Virus record (IMG/VR): IMGVR_UViG_3300048996_000054
Location: 1-54,493 of that record
Direction: 5' to 3' (one strand)
DNA length: 54,493 nt
From: a virus
Below the pieces are notes generated by a model. That model had not been told where the DNA came from, did no database searches, and saw only the letters and a program-made list of their open reading frames with translations. Positions within the stretch are counted from its first letter, which is position 1; the number at the start of each line of letters is the position of its first letter. This document shows, one piece after another, positions 1 to 7,302 of the stretch. The position numbers and the translations under genes are program-made.

Positions 1-323
1 GACAACCCGTACCGTCGAATCGCATAGAGCGAAGCCAATCCCCAGAGCAGTGGGCCGGCCATGTAGATCACGAGCACGTCGATCACAGCTAGATCTGAAA
101 TGCCTCGGGACAAACCAACGACCAAGTAGACGGTGGAGATGAACAGAGCGACCGCATACCAGGCGGCAAATTGACTACGGACAAATCGTCGCCCAATGGC
201 GACAACTCCAATGAGGGCAGCGAATATCAGCGCGCCTGCCGCGAACTCCTTGAAGGCGTTCGGGATCACCACGCAGAGGATCAGCAGCGCGCCATAGATG
301 AGCGTGGTTGTCAGGTGCAGCAC
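1..323 (-). CDS. wzy: O-antigen polymerase (Wzy/WaaL-like), N-terminal part, runs off the left edge
   Basis: Minus-strand reading from a GTG at 323 gives 107 codons to the edge with no stop. The product is almost wholly hydrophobic, with about four membrane helices (for example LIYGALLILCVVIP, AAGALIFAALIGVVAIG and WYAVALFISTVYLVVG) and ends RRYGL, as in the first quarter of Wzy/WaaL proteins. An in-frame TGA at 351-353 bounds the frame upstream. No good Shine-Dalgarno precedes the GTG, but a perfect TATAAT lies at 334-339, so the mRNA may be nearly leaderless. The rest of the protein is probably the segment at 53583-54493, which lacks a start. In phages such genes change the linkage or length of host O antigen after lysogeny. 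Confidence 0.72.
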   Translation of the reverse strand, partial: MLHLTTTLIYGALLILCVVIPNAFKEFAAGALIFAALIGVVAIGRRFVRSQFAAWYAVALFISTVYLVVGLSRGISDLAVIDVLVIYMAGPLLWGLASLYAIRRYGL

Positions 324-328
324 GACCG

Positions 329-345
329 GGCGAATTATAGACGTC
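329..345 (-). promoter_or_regulatory. Candidate promoter of wzy (TATAAT -10)
   Basis: On the minus strand a perfect -10 hexamer TATAAT occupies 339-334, about 11 nt before the GTG start of wzy. No convincing -35 hexamer is visible at 16-18 nt upstream, so the element is supported by the -10 and its position only. It would let wzy be expressed in a lysogen independently of the genes upstream. Confidence 0.4.
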
Positions 346-360
346 CGCCCTCAGCCTCTA

Positions 361-660
361 TCAGATCAGGTACCAGGCGATCGCTATGGCCACTGCGGCG
401 GCTATCCAGCCCCACAGTGGAATCACTGTGCCGGCCTCATTCTGCGGGAGTACATAGCAGCCGTCGTTATTCGGCCAACGCCGTTTTATGCGGCCCAACT
501 CTTCCAGTTCCTGCACCTCGTGTTTCATCAACGGCTCGTAGCGGTCGTCAGGCAAGTCTGTCACGTAGAAGAGGCCGCTATGCTTGCCGTCTGCGGCGTA
601 AAGCTCGCGGAACGGCGACTCGGCCAACAGGTGCACAACGCGCTCTTGTTTCGGGCTCAT
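361..660 (-). CDS. Small membrane-anchored protein of unknown function
   Basis: A 99-aa protein with a charged N-terminal part (begins MSPKQERVVHLLAE) and one C-terminal membrane helix (IPLWGWIAAAVAIAIAWYLI), which suggests a tail-anchored cytoplasmic domain. It lies just upstream of wzy on the same strand, and its stop is about 40 nt before the wzy start, so the two are probably co-transcribed in part. I do not recognise the family. Confidence 0.65.
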   Translation of the reverse strand: MSPKQERVVHLLAESPFRELYAADGKHSGLFYVTDLPDDRYEPLMKHEVQELEELGRIKRRWPNNDGCYVLPQNEAGTVIPLWGWIAAAVAIAIAWYLI

Positions 661-686
661 TCCAACCTCCTATGCTGTGATGAATT

Positions 687-905
687 TCACACCCGCTCAA
701 AGGTGCCCGACATATCGCTGGCCAGGAGCGTGACCTCTGCATCTTCCGGCTCCACGTCCAGGAAGCGCACCACGGCGTCACCGAGCTCGTAGGTGATGTC
801 GACCAGCTGCCCGGGCTGGCTGGGGTGATCGAAGTAGAGGTGCCGGCCAGCCCGCATGCCGGTGAAGCGCACGAGGGGAGGGAGCCAGGGCTTGTCGGTG
901 CTCAT
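687..905 (-). CDS. Small hypothetical phage protein (72 aa)
   Basis: A 72-aa acidic protein (MSTDKPWLPPLVRFTGMRAG at the start) with alternating hydrophobic and charged residues typical of a small soluble beta-rich domain. It belongs to the leftward series of small genes between attP and wzy. Family not recognised; coding is supported by strand consistency, ATG start and compact spacing. Confidence 0.55.
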   Translation of the reverse strand: MSTDKPWLPPLVRFTGMRAGRHLYFDHPSQPGQLVDITYELGDAVVRFLDVEPEDAEVTLLASDMSGTFERV

Positions 906-920
906 GGCCGCGTTATACCG

Positions 921-1145
921 CTACGGTGGCTTCACGCTGTCCCGGCCGGCGGATTGGTAGCGGAAATGAGCGGCGGCGCGCTCCTCGTCCGTTTCGGGCA
1001 GCTCCCGGACCTCGCGCGTGCTCAATTCCGGGCGAGCGCCGGGATAGCTTGCGGCATCAGCGGCCGTCATGGGAAAGCGGGTCAGGTACGGGCGAGGGCG
1101 ACCGGGGGCCGTCACCCACCACTTGAAGTATTCGACTTGGCGCAT
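921..1145 (-). CDS. Small hypothetical phage protein (74 aa)
   Basis: The ATG at 1145 (MRQVEYFKWWVTAPGRPRPY) is chosen instead of an upstream start at 1355, because the longer reading overlaps the better-looking 66-aa gene at 1159-1359. The N-terminus, with FKWWV followed by a tract rich in P and R, recalls small phage proteins of no known function. Next gene on the same strand begins 16 nt after its stop. Confidence 0.5.
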   Translation of the reverse strand: MRQVEYFKWWVTAPGRPRPYLTRFPMTAADAASYPGARPELSTREVRELPETDEERAAAHFRYQSAGRDSVKPP

Positions 1146-1158
1146 GCCCCATCTTCCA

Positions 1159-1359
1159 TCATTCCGCTCCTTGAGGGGCCGGAAGAAGGGCGGCAGCATC
1201 GTACTCTTGCTGCCATTTGGCCTGCACCTCCGGTCGGAGCTGATCGAACTTTGGCGCGAAGGTGTTCCCCTGCGCCATGTAGTCGTAGTAGCGCTCCACC
1301 GTGTCCAAGCCATATTCGCGGACGGCCTGCGCGCAAAAAGCGGAGTGTTTGTCACTCAT
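1159..1359 (-). CDS. Small hypothetical phage protein (66 aa)
   Basis: A 66-aa protein (MSDKHSAFCAQAVREYGLDT) with helical, charged composition. It starts at ATG 1359 and ends 14 nt before the next start. A competing frame covers the same DNA but gives an arginine- and threonine-rich product unlike a real protein. Function unknown. Confidence 0.55.
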   Translation of the reverse strand: MSDKHSAFCAQAVREYGLDTVERYYDYMAQGNTFAPKFDQLRPEVQAKWQQEYDAAALLPAPQGAE

Positions 1360-1395
1360 GTTCCGTCACTCCTTGAGGGGCTAGGGCAGCAGCAG

Positions 1396-1686
1396 TCAAT
1401 ACAAACCTTCGCTGTACAGCTTGGGGCCATTCAGACCTTCGCCGCAGGCACGAGGGCGCGTGATCTGCTGGGCAGCAGTCGCAACGGTAAACGCTTCCTC
1501 GCGCGAAAGGTACACGCCGTGCTGATCGACAAAGCCCTGGTCCTCGTCGTGCCGGTGCGTGAACTTTGCGCCATCACGGCGGGCAGCAATCTGCTTGTGC
1601 ATGTCGGCGCTGTAATGCCGAACGCCTAGCAGCACATCGCCATCGGCCGCCCGAATTGCGGCGCAAACAATCCTTCGTTCCGTCAT
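1396..1686 (-). CDS. Conserved phage protein of unknown function (96 aa)
   Basis: Begins MTERRIVCAAIRAADGDVLL and contains an EDQGFVDQHGVYLSREEAF segment seen in a widespread family of uncharacterised phage and prophage proteins; it ends LYSEGLY. ATG 1686 follows a GGAG at suitable distance; a GTG one codon upstream (1689) is possible. It lies in the leftward series downstream of attP. The family is found beside exonuclease or integrase genes in other phages, but its role is not known. Confidence 0.65.
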   Translation of the reverse strand: MTERRIVCAAIRAADGDVLLGVRHYSADMHKQIAARRDGAKFTHRHDEDQGFVDQHGVYLSREEAFTVATAAQQITRPRACGEGLNGPKLYSEGLY

Positions 1687-1762
1687 CACATCTCCATTCC
1701 TCGGCGCTACACCGAGCTTTGCCGTTTCCGGCGATTCTCTCCGAGAGGCACTCGCGGAGACA

Positions 1763-2002
1763 TCAGGTGTGGGGGCGGGGCATCGCCACGTAAACGATGT
1801 CGCTCATGGACCGGGGCGGCTCTATTCCCCGCTCATGGCGCAGGCCGCTGTCGATGGCCTCCCGCAACGAGCGGACTAGGGCACCTGGGCGCAAGCCGAG
1901 CCCGGTGCGGCCGTGTTCGCTGCCATCGTGCAGGAGCAGCCCGCCCGGCTCGTTCGCCATGCGCTCCAGCCAGTCGATCCGTTCGGCGTCTGTGAACTGC
2001 AT
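1763..2002 (-). CDS. Small hypothetical phage protein (79 aa)
   Basis: Begins MQFTDAERIDWLERMANEPG, a pattern common to small phage proteins that start with a D-x-ERIDWLE helix. The start at 2002 has a very strong GGAGGTGAG ribosome site. It is the first gene of the leftward series and diverges from int, so its promoter must lie in 2003-2277. No function assigned. Confidence 0.65.
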   Translation of the reverse strand: MQFTDAERIDWLERMANEPGGLLLHDGSEHGRTGLGLRPGALVRSLREAIDSGLRHERGIEPPRSMSDIVYVAMPRPHT

Positions 2003-2277
2003 TTCTCACCTCCAAAATTTTCCGCCGAACGCTCGGCGCGGCCAATGGTAGAAAAGGTGGTACGGCTGACGTAACCTGCTGTCAGACAAGAAGTTGCCGC
2101 TCCCGCCCTCTCCGCCAGTAATTGTCCAAGAGCGTCCCGGTTTGTCCAAGTACATCCATCGGACAACCGGGACCGCCTCTCATAACCTTCGGTAATCGTC
2201 CTGTACAGTCCGTTCCTGTCCAGATCAAGCCAGCAGTCGCGCATGGTATCGGTCGTGGCACAGAGGCCGGAAATACC
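2003..2277. other. Intergenic region with candidate attP arm sites and divergent promoters
   Basis: This 275-bp gap separates divergently read genes (minus-strand gene at 2002, int at 2278). It holds the nonamer TTGTCCAAG twice in direct orientation (2122-2130 and 2142-2150, 20 bp apart) and an inverted GGACAA at 2161-2166. CCCGGTTTGTCC (2136-2147) forms an imperfect inverted repeat with GGACAACCGGG (2161-2171). P4-type integrases usually have their attachment site just upstream of int, so this is the best place for attP. The core cannot be fixed without a host junction. Confidence 0.45.
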
Positions 2278-3432
2278 ATGACCCTGACCGTCCGCGCGGT
2301 CGAAACCGCCAAGCCCAAGGACAAGCCCTACAAGCTCGCTGATGAGAAGGGGCTGTACCTTTATGTCTCCAAGGCAGGAGGCAAGAGCTGGCGCGCCAAC
2401 TTCCGGGAGGCAGGGAAGCAACAGACCCGGACCTATGGTCGCTATCCGTCCATGACCCTTGCCGACGCCCGCAAGGCTCACCAGGCGGCCAAGGAAGCGC
2501 CGGAAGCCGTGGCTGAACCCACAGGGCCCACCTTTGAGGCAGTCGCCAAGGAATGGCTGCTCACGCACCTGCCGGGTCTGTCCAACCCCAAGCACAAGAG
2601 CCAGGTTCAGGGGACGCTGGAAAACTACGCCTACAAGCAGCTCGGCCCCAGACCGATCAAGCAAATCGAGCGGGAGGAACTGGTCAAGGCGGTCAAGGCC
2701 ATCGGCGGCGGCAAGGTCGAAACCGCGCACCGGGTCGCCGGCCGAATCACAGCCGTCTTCAACTACGCGCAGGACGCTGGAATCCTGAAGATCCACCCGG
2801 CGCACAACCTCACCCGGGTACTGGAGGCACGCAAGGTCAAGAGGCCGATGGCGAGTGTCCAGCCGGAAGAGGCCGGCGAACTGCTGCGGGCGGTCCAAGG
2901 CTACACAGACACTGTGACTCGGCTCGGCCTGCTGCTGCTTGCTCACACCTTCGTCAGAGTGGGCGAGCTGCGACTGATGCGTTGGTCCGAACTGAAAGAG
3001 GGCGGGGCGGTCTGGGTCGTTCCAGAAGAACGCATGAAGCTCAGGCTCCCGCATGTCGTGCCGCTGTCCAAGCCCGCACAGACCATCCTGGCGACCCTGC
3101 GCGAGATGACGGACGCTGAGCTTGTGCTCGACTCCCCTGCCAACCCGGGACACCCGCTGTCCGAGAACACGCTGCTTTTCGCCCTGTACCGGTTGGGATA
3201 CAGAGGCAAGATGACAGCTCACGGATTCCGCGCGCTGGCGTCTACCGTTCTCAATGAGCAGTCCGGGTTCCCGCATGATGTGATCGAGCGTCAGCTAGCC
3301 CACAAGGAAACGGACGCAGTGCGGGCGGCATACAACCGCGCCGAGTACCTGCCGCAGCGCCGGGAACTCATGGCGTGGTGGTCGACATGGCTTGAAGGTG
3401 CCGCTGCAGGTCAGAAACCCGCCAGCGAGTAG
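2278..3432 (+). CDS. int: Tyrosine integrase, P4/DUF4102 type
   Basis: 384 aa from ATG 2278 (MTLTVRAVETAKPKDKPYKL); the frame is open further upstream, but the first 52 codons look non-coding. The N-terminal DUF4102-type arm-binding domain (KLADEKGLYLYV, RTYGRYPSMTLADAR) is followed by a SAM-like core-binding domain and the catalytic domain. Visible catalytic features are the first arginine in RVGELRLMRW (about residue 227), HGFR (about 315) and the tyrosine in AAYNRAEYL (about 352). It would integrate and, with the excisionase, excise the genome. P4-type enzymes often target tRNA or tmRNA 3' ends. The 3' end overlaps the convergent xis gene by 65 bp. Confidence 0.93.
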   Translation: MTLTVRAVETAKPKDKPYKLADEKGLYLYVSKAGGKSWRANFREAGKQQTRTYGRYPSMTLADARKAHQAAKEAPEAVAEPTGPTFEAVAKEWLLTHLPGLSNPKHKSQVQGTLENYAYKQLGPRPIKQIEREELVKAVKAIGGGKVETAHRVAGRITAVFNYAQDAGILKIHPAHNLTRVLEARKVKRPMASVQPEEAGELLRAVQGYTDTVTRLGLLLLAHTFVRVGELRLMRWSELKEGGAVWVVPEERMKLRLPHVVPLSKPAQTILATLREMTDAELVLDSPANPGHPLSENTLLFALYRLGYRGKMTAHGFRALASTVLNEQSGFPHDVIERQLAHKETDAVRAAYNRAEYLPQRRELMAWWSTWLEGAAAGQKPASE

Positions 3433-3553
3433 CCCCGCCGATCTTCACAGGCTTGGGCAGTATCCCCTTCCTCACGTTCTCCCGGAAGGCTGAGCGTTTC
3501 AGCCCGAACAGCTCTGCTGCCTCAACGTCTTTCAGGGCTAGTTTCTCACTCAT
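3368..3553 (-). CDS. AlpA/HTH_17-like excisionase
   Basis: 61 aa (MSEKLALKDVEAAELFGLKR at the start) with a winged-helix AlpA/MerR-type fold signature: L-KDVEAAELFGL-KRSAF, then a GILPKPVKIGG turn and RWRVSDLQRHL. Such proteins act as excisionases or regulators next to P4-type integrases. It is the last gene of the leftward early operon and overlaps the 3' end of int tail to tail, so transcription of one may affect the other. Start coupled to the preceding 41-aa gene by ATGA. Confidence 0.8.
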   Translation of the reverse strand: MSEKLALKDVEAAELFGLKRSAFRENVRKGILPKPVKIGGATRWRVSDLQRHLQAMSTTTP

Positions 3554-3675
3554 CGCGTTTCCTTCGGTGCTCGGAACTCAACCAAGGCAGATGAATTGCA
3601 GGAGGAGACGCCTAATACCAAGGAATGAATCCCTGTCAGGCGCTGTATCTCTTCTGCGGGAAGGGTGTCGGTCAT
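3550..3675 (-). CDS. 41-aa protein, possibly a degenerate DUF4224-like peptide
   Basis: A short reading frame joins its neighbours by two ATGA overlaps: with the gene ending at 3672 and with xis starting at 3553. That exact coupling is the main evidence that it is translated. The start TLPAEEIQRLTG resembles the N-terminus of DUF4224 proteins found near phage integrases, but the remainder does not, so it may be truncated or frame-altered. Function unknown. Confidence 0.5.
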   Translation of the reverse strand: MTDTLPAEEIQRLTGIHSLVLGVSSCNSSALVEFRAPKETR

Positions 3676-4274
3676 GCCTTACCGCCCGATTCAGCAGTAG
3701 GAGGGCGTACCCCTTCATGGCCGCTGTCGCTCAAGCCAGGGATGTGCACGTCGCCGCTGACCGTCAACAGCTTGCGTTGCGCGTCGGTCAGGTGGATTTT
3801 TTCGACCCTCGATCCGCTGTGCGCGTTGAATCGCGCCACCAGCTCGCGGGCCAGCAGTTCGTGCTCAGCGCGGGTCCGGTTCGAGTCATCGAAGCCCATC
3901 CAGCCGACGACTTCGTTCCCATCCGCGTCAAGGATGGCGGTGGTGTTGTTCGCGCTGAACACCTTGAGCGGGCCGCGCGGTAGTTTTGCCTTAGCCACGG
4001 CCACCCCCTTGCTGCTGGCTTCTTCCACCATTCCCGGGGCAGGGGCGCTCTCGGCCGCCATCGCGGCGTCGATGGCTTCCCCCACGTCACAGAACTCACC
4101 CACCTCGTCGGGGACCCGGCGCTCGACGCCGTGCACCTCCAGGATCACGCCGGACGGCACTTGATCGGTGTAGCACTCCCCGATGTAGGCATCCTTGGTG
4201 AGCCAGCGATAGCGTGCGGCGTCGCGTTGCAGTTTGGCCAACTTGTCGGCGGGGACGGTTACGGCGTTACTCAT
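3672..4274 (-). CDS. Hypothetical early protein (200 aa)
   Basis: ATG 4274 (MSNAVTVPADKLAKLQRDAA) is chosen over a longer frame whose first 72 residues are arginine-rich noise. The N-terminal KLAKLQRDAARYRWL helix is a common opening of mosaic phage early proteins, often followed by DUF-type modules. The middle (LKVFSANNTTAILDADGNEV) looks like a small beta domain. It overlaps the preceding gene by 8 nt. No enzymatic motif seen. Confidence 0.7.
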   Translation of the reverse strand: MSNAVTVPADKLAKLQRDAARYRWLTKDAYIGECYTDQVPSGVILEVHGVERRVPDEVGEFCDVGEAIDAAMAAESAPAPGMVEEASSKGVAVAKAKLPRGPLKVFSANNTTAILDADGNEVVGWMGFDDSNRTRAEHELLARELVARFNAHSGSRVEKIHLTDAQRKLLTVSGDVHIPGLSDSGHEGVRPPTAESGGKA

Positions 4275-4851
4275 GCTGTTGTGCTCCATCAGGTCTTGCC
4301 GCACCCTCGGCGCTGGCCTCTCTCGCTTCTGTCGGCTCCTTGGGGTGGGTGGCGGCGAGCTCGGCCCTTGCCTTGTCGACCCACTCTTTGCGTGCCACCA
4401 TCGGCGCGTAGTGCCACGGCAGCGGGGTGGTGCCGCGATAAGTCGGGTGCTCCGCATACAGCATGCGAGCCCGGTCCACCACATCGGCATCCTCGTAGAT
4501 CGGCCGACATTGGCCGTCGCAATACTGCGTCATGATGCAGCGGCACTCGTCGTATCCGACCAGCTTCGGCTCTCTCGCTTCTACAGGGGGAGGTGCAGAG
4601 GTGGCGAGGGCGGCGAGCTTCGCGATGGATTCGGGCAAGGTGCGCCAGCCGTCACGTTGGACGCCTGCGGCTGCCAGCGCGTCCCACGCCTCGTTTACGG
4701 CCGCAGCCTCGGGGCTCTCGCCTTCGTAGAACAGGTGCTTTCCGGTCTCGCGGTCGTGCCACACGCCGTGATCCATGAAAAATCGGCCCTGGTCTGCCGG
4801 TACTGCGGCAGGCACCGTTCCTTCGTTGAGGGTGGTGGTGTCAGAAGCCAT
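4267..4851 (-). CDS. Hypothetical mosaic early protein (194 aa)
   Basis: Read from ATG 4851 (MASDTTTLNEGTVPAAVPAD); an in-frame ATG at 4869 is the alternative. It contains GRFFMDHGVWHDRETGKHLF and a Cys cluster CRCIMTQYCDGQC that could bind metal. The start overlaps the end of the Lar/DUF551 gene by 11 nt and the end overlaps the next gene by 8, so it is tightly coupled. Function unknown. Confidence 0.65.
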   Translation of the reverse strand: MASDTTTLNEGTVPAAVPADQGRFFMDHGVWHDRETGKHLFYEGESPEAAAVNEAWDALAAAGVQRDGWRTLPESIAKLAALATSAPPPVEAREPKLVGYDECRCIMTQYCDGQCRPIYEDADVVDRARMLYAEHPTYRGTTPLPWHYAPMVARKEWVDKARAELAATHPKEPTEAREASAEGAARPDGAQQHE

Positions 4852-6277
4852 CGAATTCGGGGAGTGCATCGAATTCCTCCTTGCTCAGATAAACGTCCTC
4901 GGTGCGGTAGTCGTCGGGCCGCTCCGAATCGACCATGGCGGCAACGTCACCAGGAGGGACGACGCAGGTAGTGCCGTCATGGCTCACGCGCACGTAGCGC
5001 ACGCGAGGGCGTCCGAAGGCGTCGAACATCACGCCGCGCGGCGGGCACTTGATCGTCGGGTTCTCCCTCTCATTCGACGGGGAGGGGGAGGCGGCACCGG
5101 GAGGTGCAGGAAGCGGCATCCAGTGGGATGGCGTCCAGCTTGCCCCGAACAACTTCCAGCCTTCGTGGTGGTAGTGCTGTCCCATCTTGATCCGCCAGTC
5201 GCCGGGGCGGTCAAACTCGCACGCGACCAAAACGAACTCGCTGCGGTCACGCGCTGGCAAAGTGGGCGGCAGGCGGTCACTGCAGTTAATCCAATTCCCC
5301 ATTGCGCTGGATGCGGGCCACGGATCAACGAGCCCGACGATTCCCCGCATTGCGGTTGCTGCATCAATGCAACCGGGAGGCAGATAGCTATTCACGATCT
5401 CCAGCACGGCGAGCAAGCGCTCCTCGAACACGGGTTCGCTGGAGGCGGCAGACTCCCCTGTCTTTCCTGCATCGGTGAGCGGGCGATTCTTGGCTACAAC
5501 GGCGTCGACCTGTTCATCGGTCATGCCATGACAAGTGCACAGCTCAACAGCTTTGCCCTTGCGCCAGCACGCGCCGCCGGGCTTGTTGGTGTAGCGACAC
5601 GCACGCACTGCTCCAGCGCGGTTTTCTTCGCTGCCCTGTGCCTGGGGTGGGGTGGGGTGGATGCCAGTGGCGAGCAGGTTTTTGACGATTGCTGCCGCAG
5701 CAGGGATGTCGCTGTCTTCCAGTGCATCCAGCACCGCCTGCAAAGCACCGTAGCGCGCCATACCGGGGAGGTCTGCCACGATGCGCCGTTCAGGCTGTGC
5801 TGGGGTGGGTGCGCCCTGAGTGGCGGCGGCAGCAACCAAATCCGCTGCAGCGTGGCGGGCGTCACGGTGGCCCCGGCAGTAGTGGGTGTAGGCGTCGGTT
5901 CCGTCGTAAGGCTTGCACGGCAGGTTCATGATCTGCTGGCGCAATTCGTCCACGCTGGGTGCGGGCTGAGTGGCGGTGGCAAATAGCGGGACAGGGCTGC
6001 CGTTCGGTGGCAGTAGTGCGAAAGGAATGGCGTCGTAACTGTGGAACAGCGATCCGCAGCAAAGCCATGCCGCGGGCTCGCTCAGTTCTGCGCTTCCCTG
6101 ATCGGGGGTGGCGCGGCGATTCCATGCGGCAATGGCTTCGGCTTTCGTCTGACCTGCGGTAAACGGCTGGGCTTCGCACCCAGGGTTGTTGCAGTGGACG
6201 GAACGCTCGTTGAGTACCTCCGGCTCTCCGCCACAAAACGGGCAGGGATCGGGGGTGGCGCGGGGGGATTCGGTCAT
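4841..6277 (-). CDS. Lar-like zinc-finger protein fused to a DUF551-type module (478 aa)
   Basis: Begins at ATG 6277 (MTESPRATPDPCPFCGGEPE). Residues about 12-55 show the Lar restriction-alleviation signature: CPFCGG, HCNNPGC and AIAAWNRR. Near residues 310-375 the WINCSDRLPP ... WMPLPAPP pattern is that of DUF551. Between them are at least two Cys-rich stretches (CKPYDGTDAYTHYCRG; a CRYTN..CWRKG..CTCH cluster) that may be further zinc sites. Lar-family proteins blunt type I restriction in Rac-type prophages; whether this mosaic does so is inferred from the N-terminus only. It is much longer than Lar itself. Confidence 0.75.
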   Translation of the reverse strand: MTESPRATPDPCPFCGGEPEVLNERSVHCNNPGCEAQPFTAGQTKAEAIAAWNRRATPDQGSAELSEPAAWLCCGSLFHSYDAIPFALLPPNGSPVPLFATATQPAPSVDELRQQIMNLPCKPYDGTDAYTHYCRGHRDARHAAADLVAAAATQGAPTPAQPERRIVADLPGMARYGALQAVLDALEDSDIPAAAAIVKNLLATGIHPTPPQAQGSEENRAGAVRACRYTNKPGGACWRKGKAVELCTCHGMTDEQVDAVVAKNRPLTDAGKTGESAASSEPVFEERLLAVLEIVNSYLPPGCIDAATAMRGIVGLVDPWPASSAMGNWINCSDRLPPTLPARDRSEFVLVACEFDRPGDWRIKMGQHYHHEGWKLFGASWTPSHWMPLPAPPGAASPSPSNERENPTIKCPPRGVMFDAFGRPRVRYVRVSHDGTTCVVPPGDVAAMVDSERPDDYRTEDVYLSKEEFDALPEFDGF

Positions 6278-7251
6278 GATGTTGCTCCAGGAAATCCGTC
6301 GTGCGTGACCCCATCGAGCAGGCGGCCGGCGACCTTCTTGCCGACGCGGCCGATGCACTGCTGGTCATCGATCACGCCGTCCAGGGAGTCCAAGTAACCG
6401 GGTCTGCCAACGTCGCGCCATTCGCCGTCGACGTGTTCGAGCGTCCGAAAGCGCGTTTGCTCCGGTGGATCGTCCACGTCAGAGTCGCTGAATTGCGACC
6501 AAGGGAGCCACTCGCCCCACTGCTTGAACAGGAACGGCACGCTGGCGGCGGCGCATTGATCGCGCAGGCTGCGGGCCCAGTCCGGGTGCATCGGCCTGGC
6601 GCCGGGACCGCTCTCTCCGCCGACGATGACCCAGTGAAGTTTCTTGACCAGCGGCCTTTCACCGAAGAGCGGGCCGCCCCCCATCGGGAGACGTATGTAC
6701 CGAGTGATCAAATCCACCGGTCCCAGCAGCGGCTCCATGCTCAGGAACCGCACGCGCGCCGGCGTCGCCAGCAGCTTCGGGATGTCGCGGTCGGCCTCTT
6801 CCTGGTTGACCACGGTGGCGCCCAGCCAGACGTTTGACGGGAGAGGCTTGTGCATGCAGCCGATGGCACCCATCGCCACCTGCGACATGGACCGCGCGTT
6901 GCCGATCCGCTTCGTCAACAGCAGCCAGTCGAGCTGCGGCGTCGCCTCGATGAGGCGGAACAGGTCCACACGCCACTCGGGCGGTACCTGGTTGTCGAAC
7001 ACATCGGCCAGCGAGGCGCAGAAGACCCGGAATCGTCGGCCTTCGCGCTCGGCCTGCGCGTTCCACTTCAGCGGCAGGCGCCAGTTCGCATCGGTGGTGC
7101 GCCGGCGCGGCGAGTCACCCCACTGCACCGTGCCGGATCGCTTCGCCCAGCCCTCGGCGTAGCAGTGGTCGCAGCCCGGGGACACCTTCGTGCAGCCGGT
7201 CCATGGGTTGAACGTGTGGTCCGTCCATTCAATCTTGCTGTTCTCAGCCAT
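6274..7251 (-). CDS. Phage Gp37/Gp68 family protein (DUF5131)
   Basis: 325 aa beginning MAENSKIEWTDHTFNPWTGC. The WTDHTFNPWTGCTKVSPGCDHCYAE block is the family hallmark and places three cysteines as C-X6-C-X2-C, similar to iron-sulfur or radical-SAM-like proteins. Later signatures include FCASLADVFD, LLTKR, LSMEPLLGP, VIVGGESGPGARPMHP and FKQWGEW. The family is common in actinophages and proteobacterial prophages; its substrate is unknown. The stop overlaps the next start by ATGA. Confidence 0.88.
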   Translation of the reverse strand: MAENSKIEWTDHTFNPWTGCTKVSPGCDHCYAEGWAKRSGTVQWGDSPRRRTTDANWRLPLKWNAQAEREGRRFRVFCASLADVFDNQVPPEWRVDLFRLIEATPQLDWLLLTKRIGNARSMSQVAMGAIGCMHKPLPSNVWLGATVVNQEEADRDIPKLLATPARVRFLSMEPLLGPVDLITRYIRLPMGGGPLFGERPLVKKLHWVIVGGESGPGARPMHPDWARSLRDQCAAASVPFLFKQWGEWLPWSQFSDSDVDDPPEQTRFRTLEHVDGEWRDVGRPGYLDSLDGVIDDQQCIGRVGKKVAGRLLDGVTHDGFPGATS

Positions 7252-7300
7252 GGGCCACCTCCGCCTGCAGCTGGTGCTGCGCCTCGATGTGGGAGGGCAT
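7244..7300 (-). CDS. Possible 18-aa leader peptide
   Basis: A tiny frame MPSHIEAQHQLQAEVAHG fills the gap between the KTSC gene (stop at 7303) and the DUF5131 gene (start at 7251). Its end carries the GGAGG that serves as ribosome site for the DUF5131 gene, and the two overlap by 8 nt. Translation could therefore couple the two genes. Length is too short to exclude chance. Confidence 0.3.
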   Translation of the reverse strand: MPSHIEAQHQLQAEVAHG

Positions 7301-7302
7301 GT

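Noticed and set aside
1876-3276. Long minus-strand frame (466 aa) opposite int
   Set aside because: It is antisense to a clear integrase, and its composition is that of a GC-rich shadow frame.
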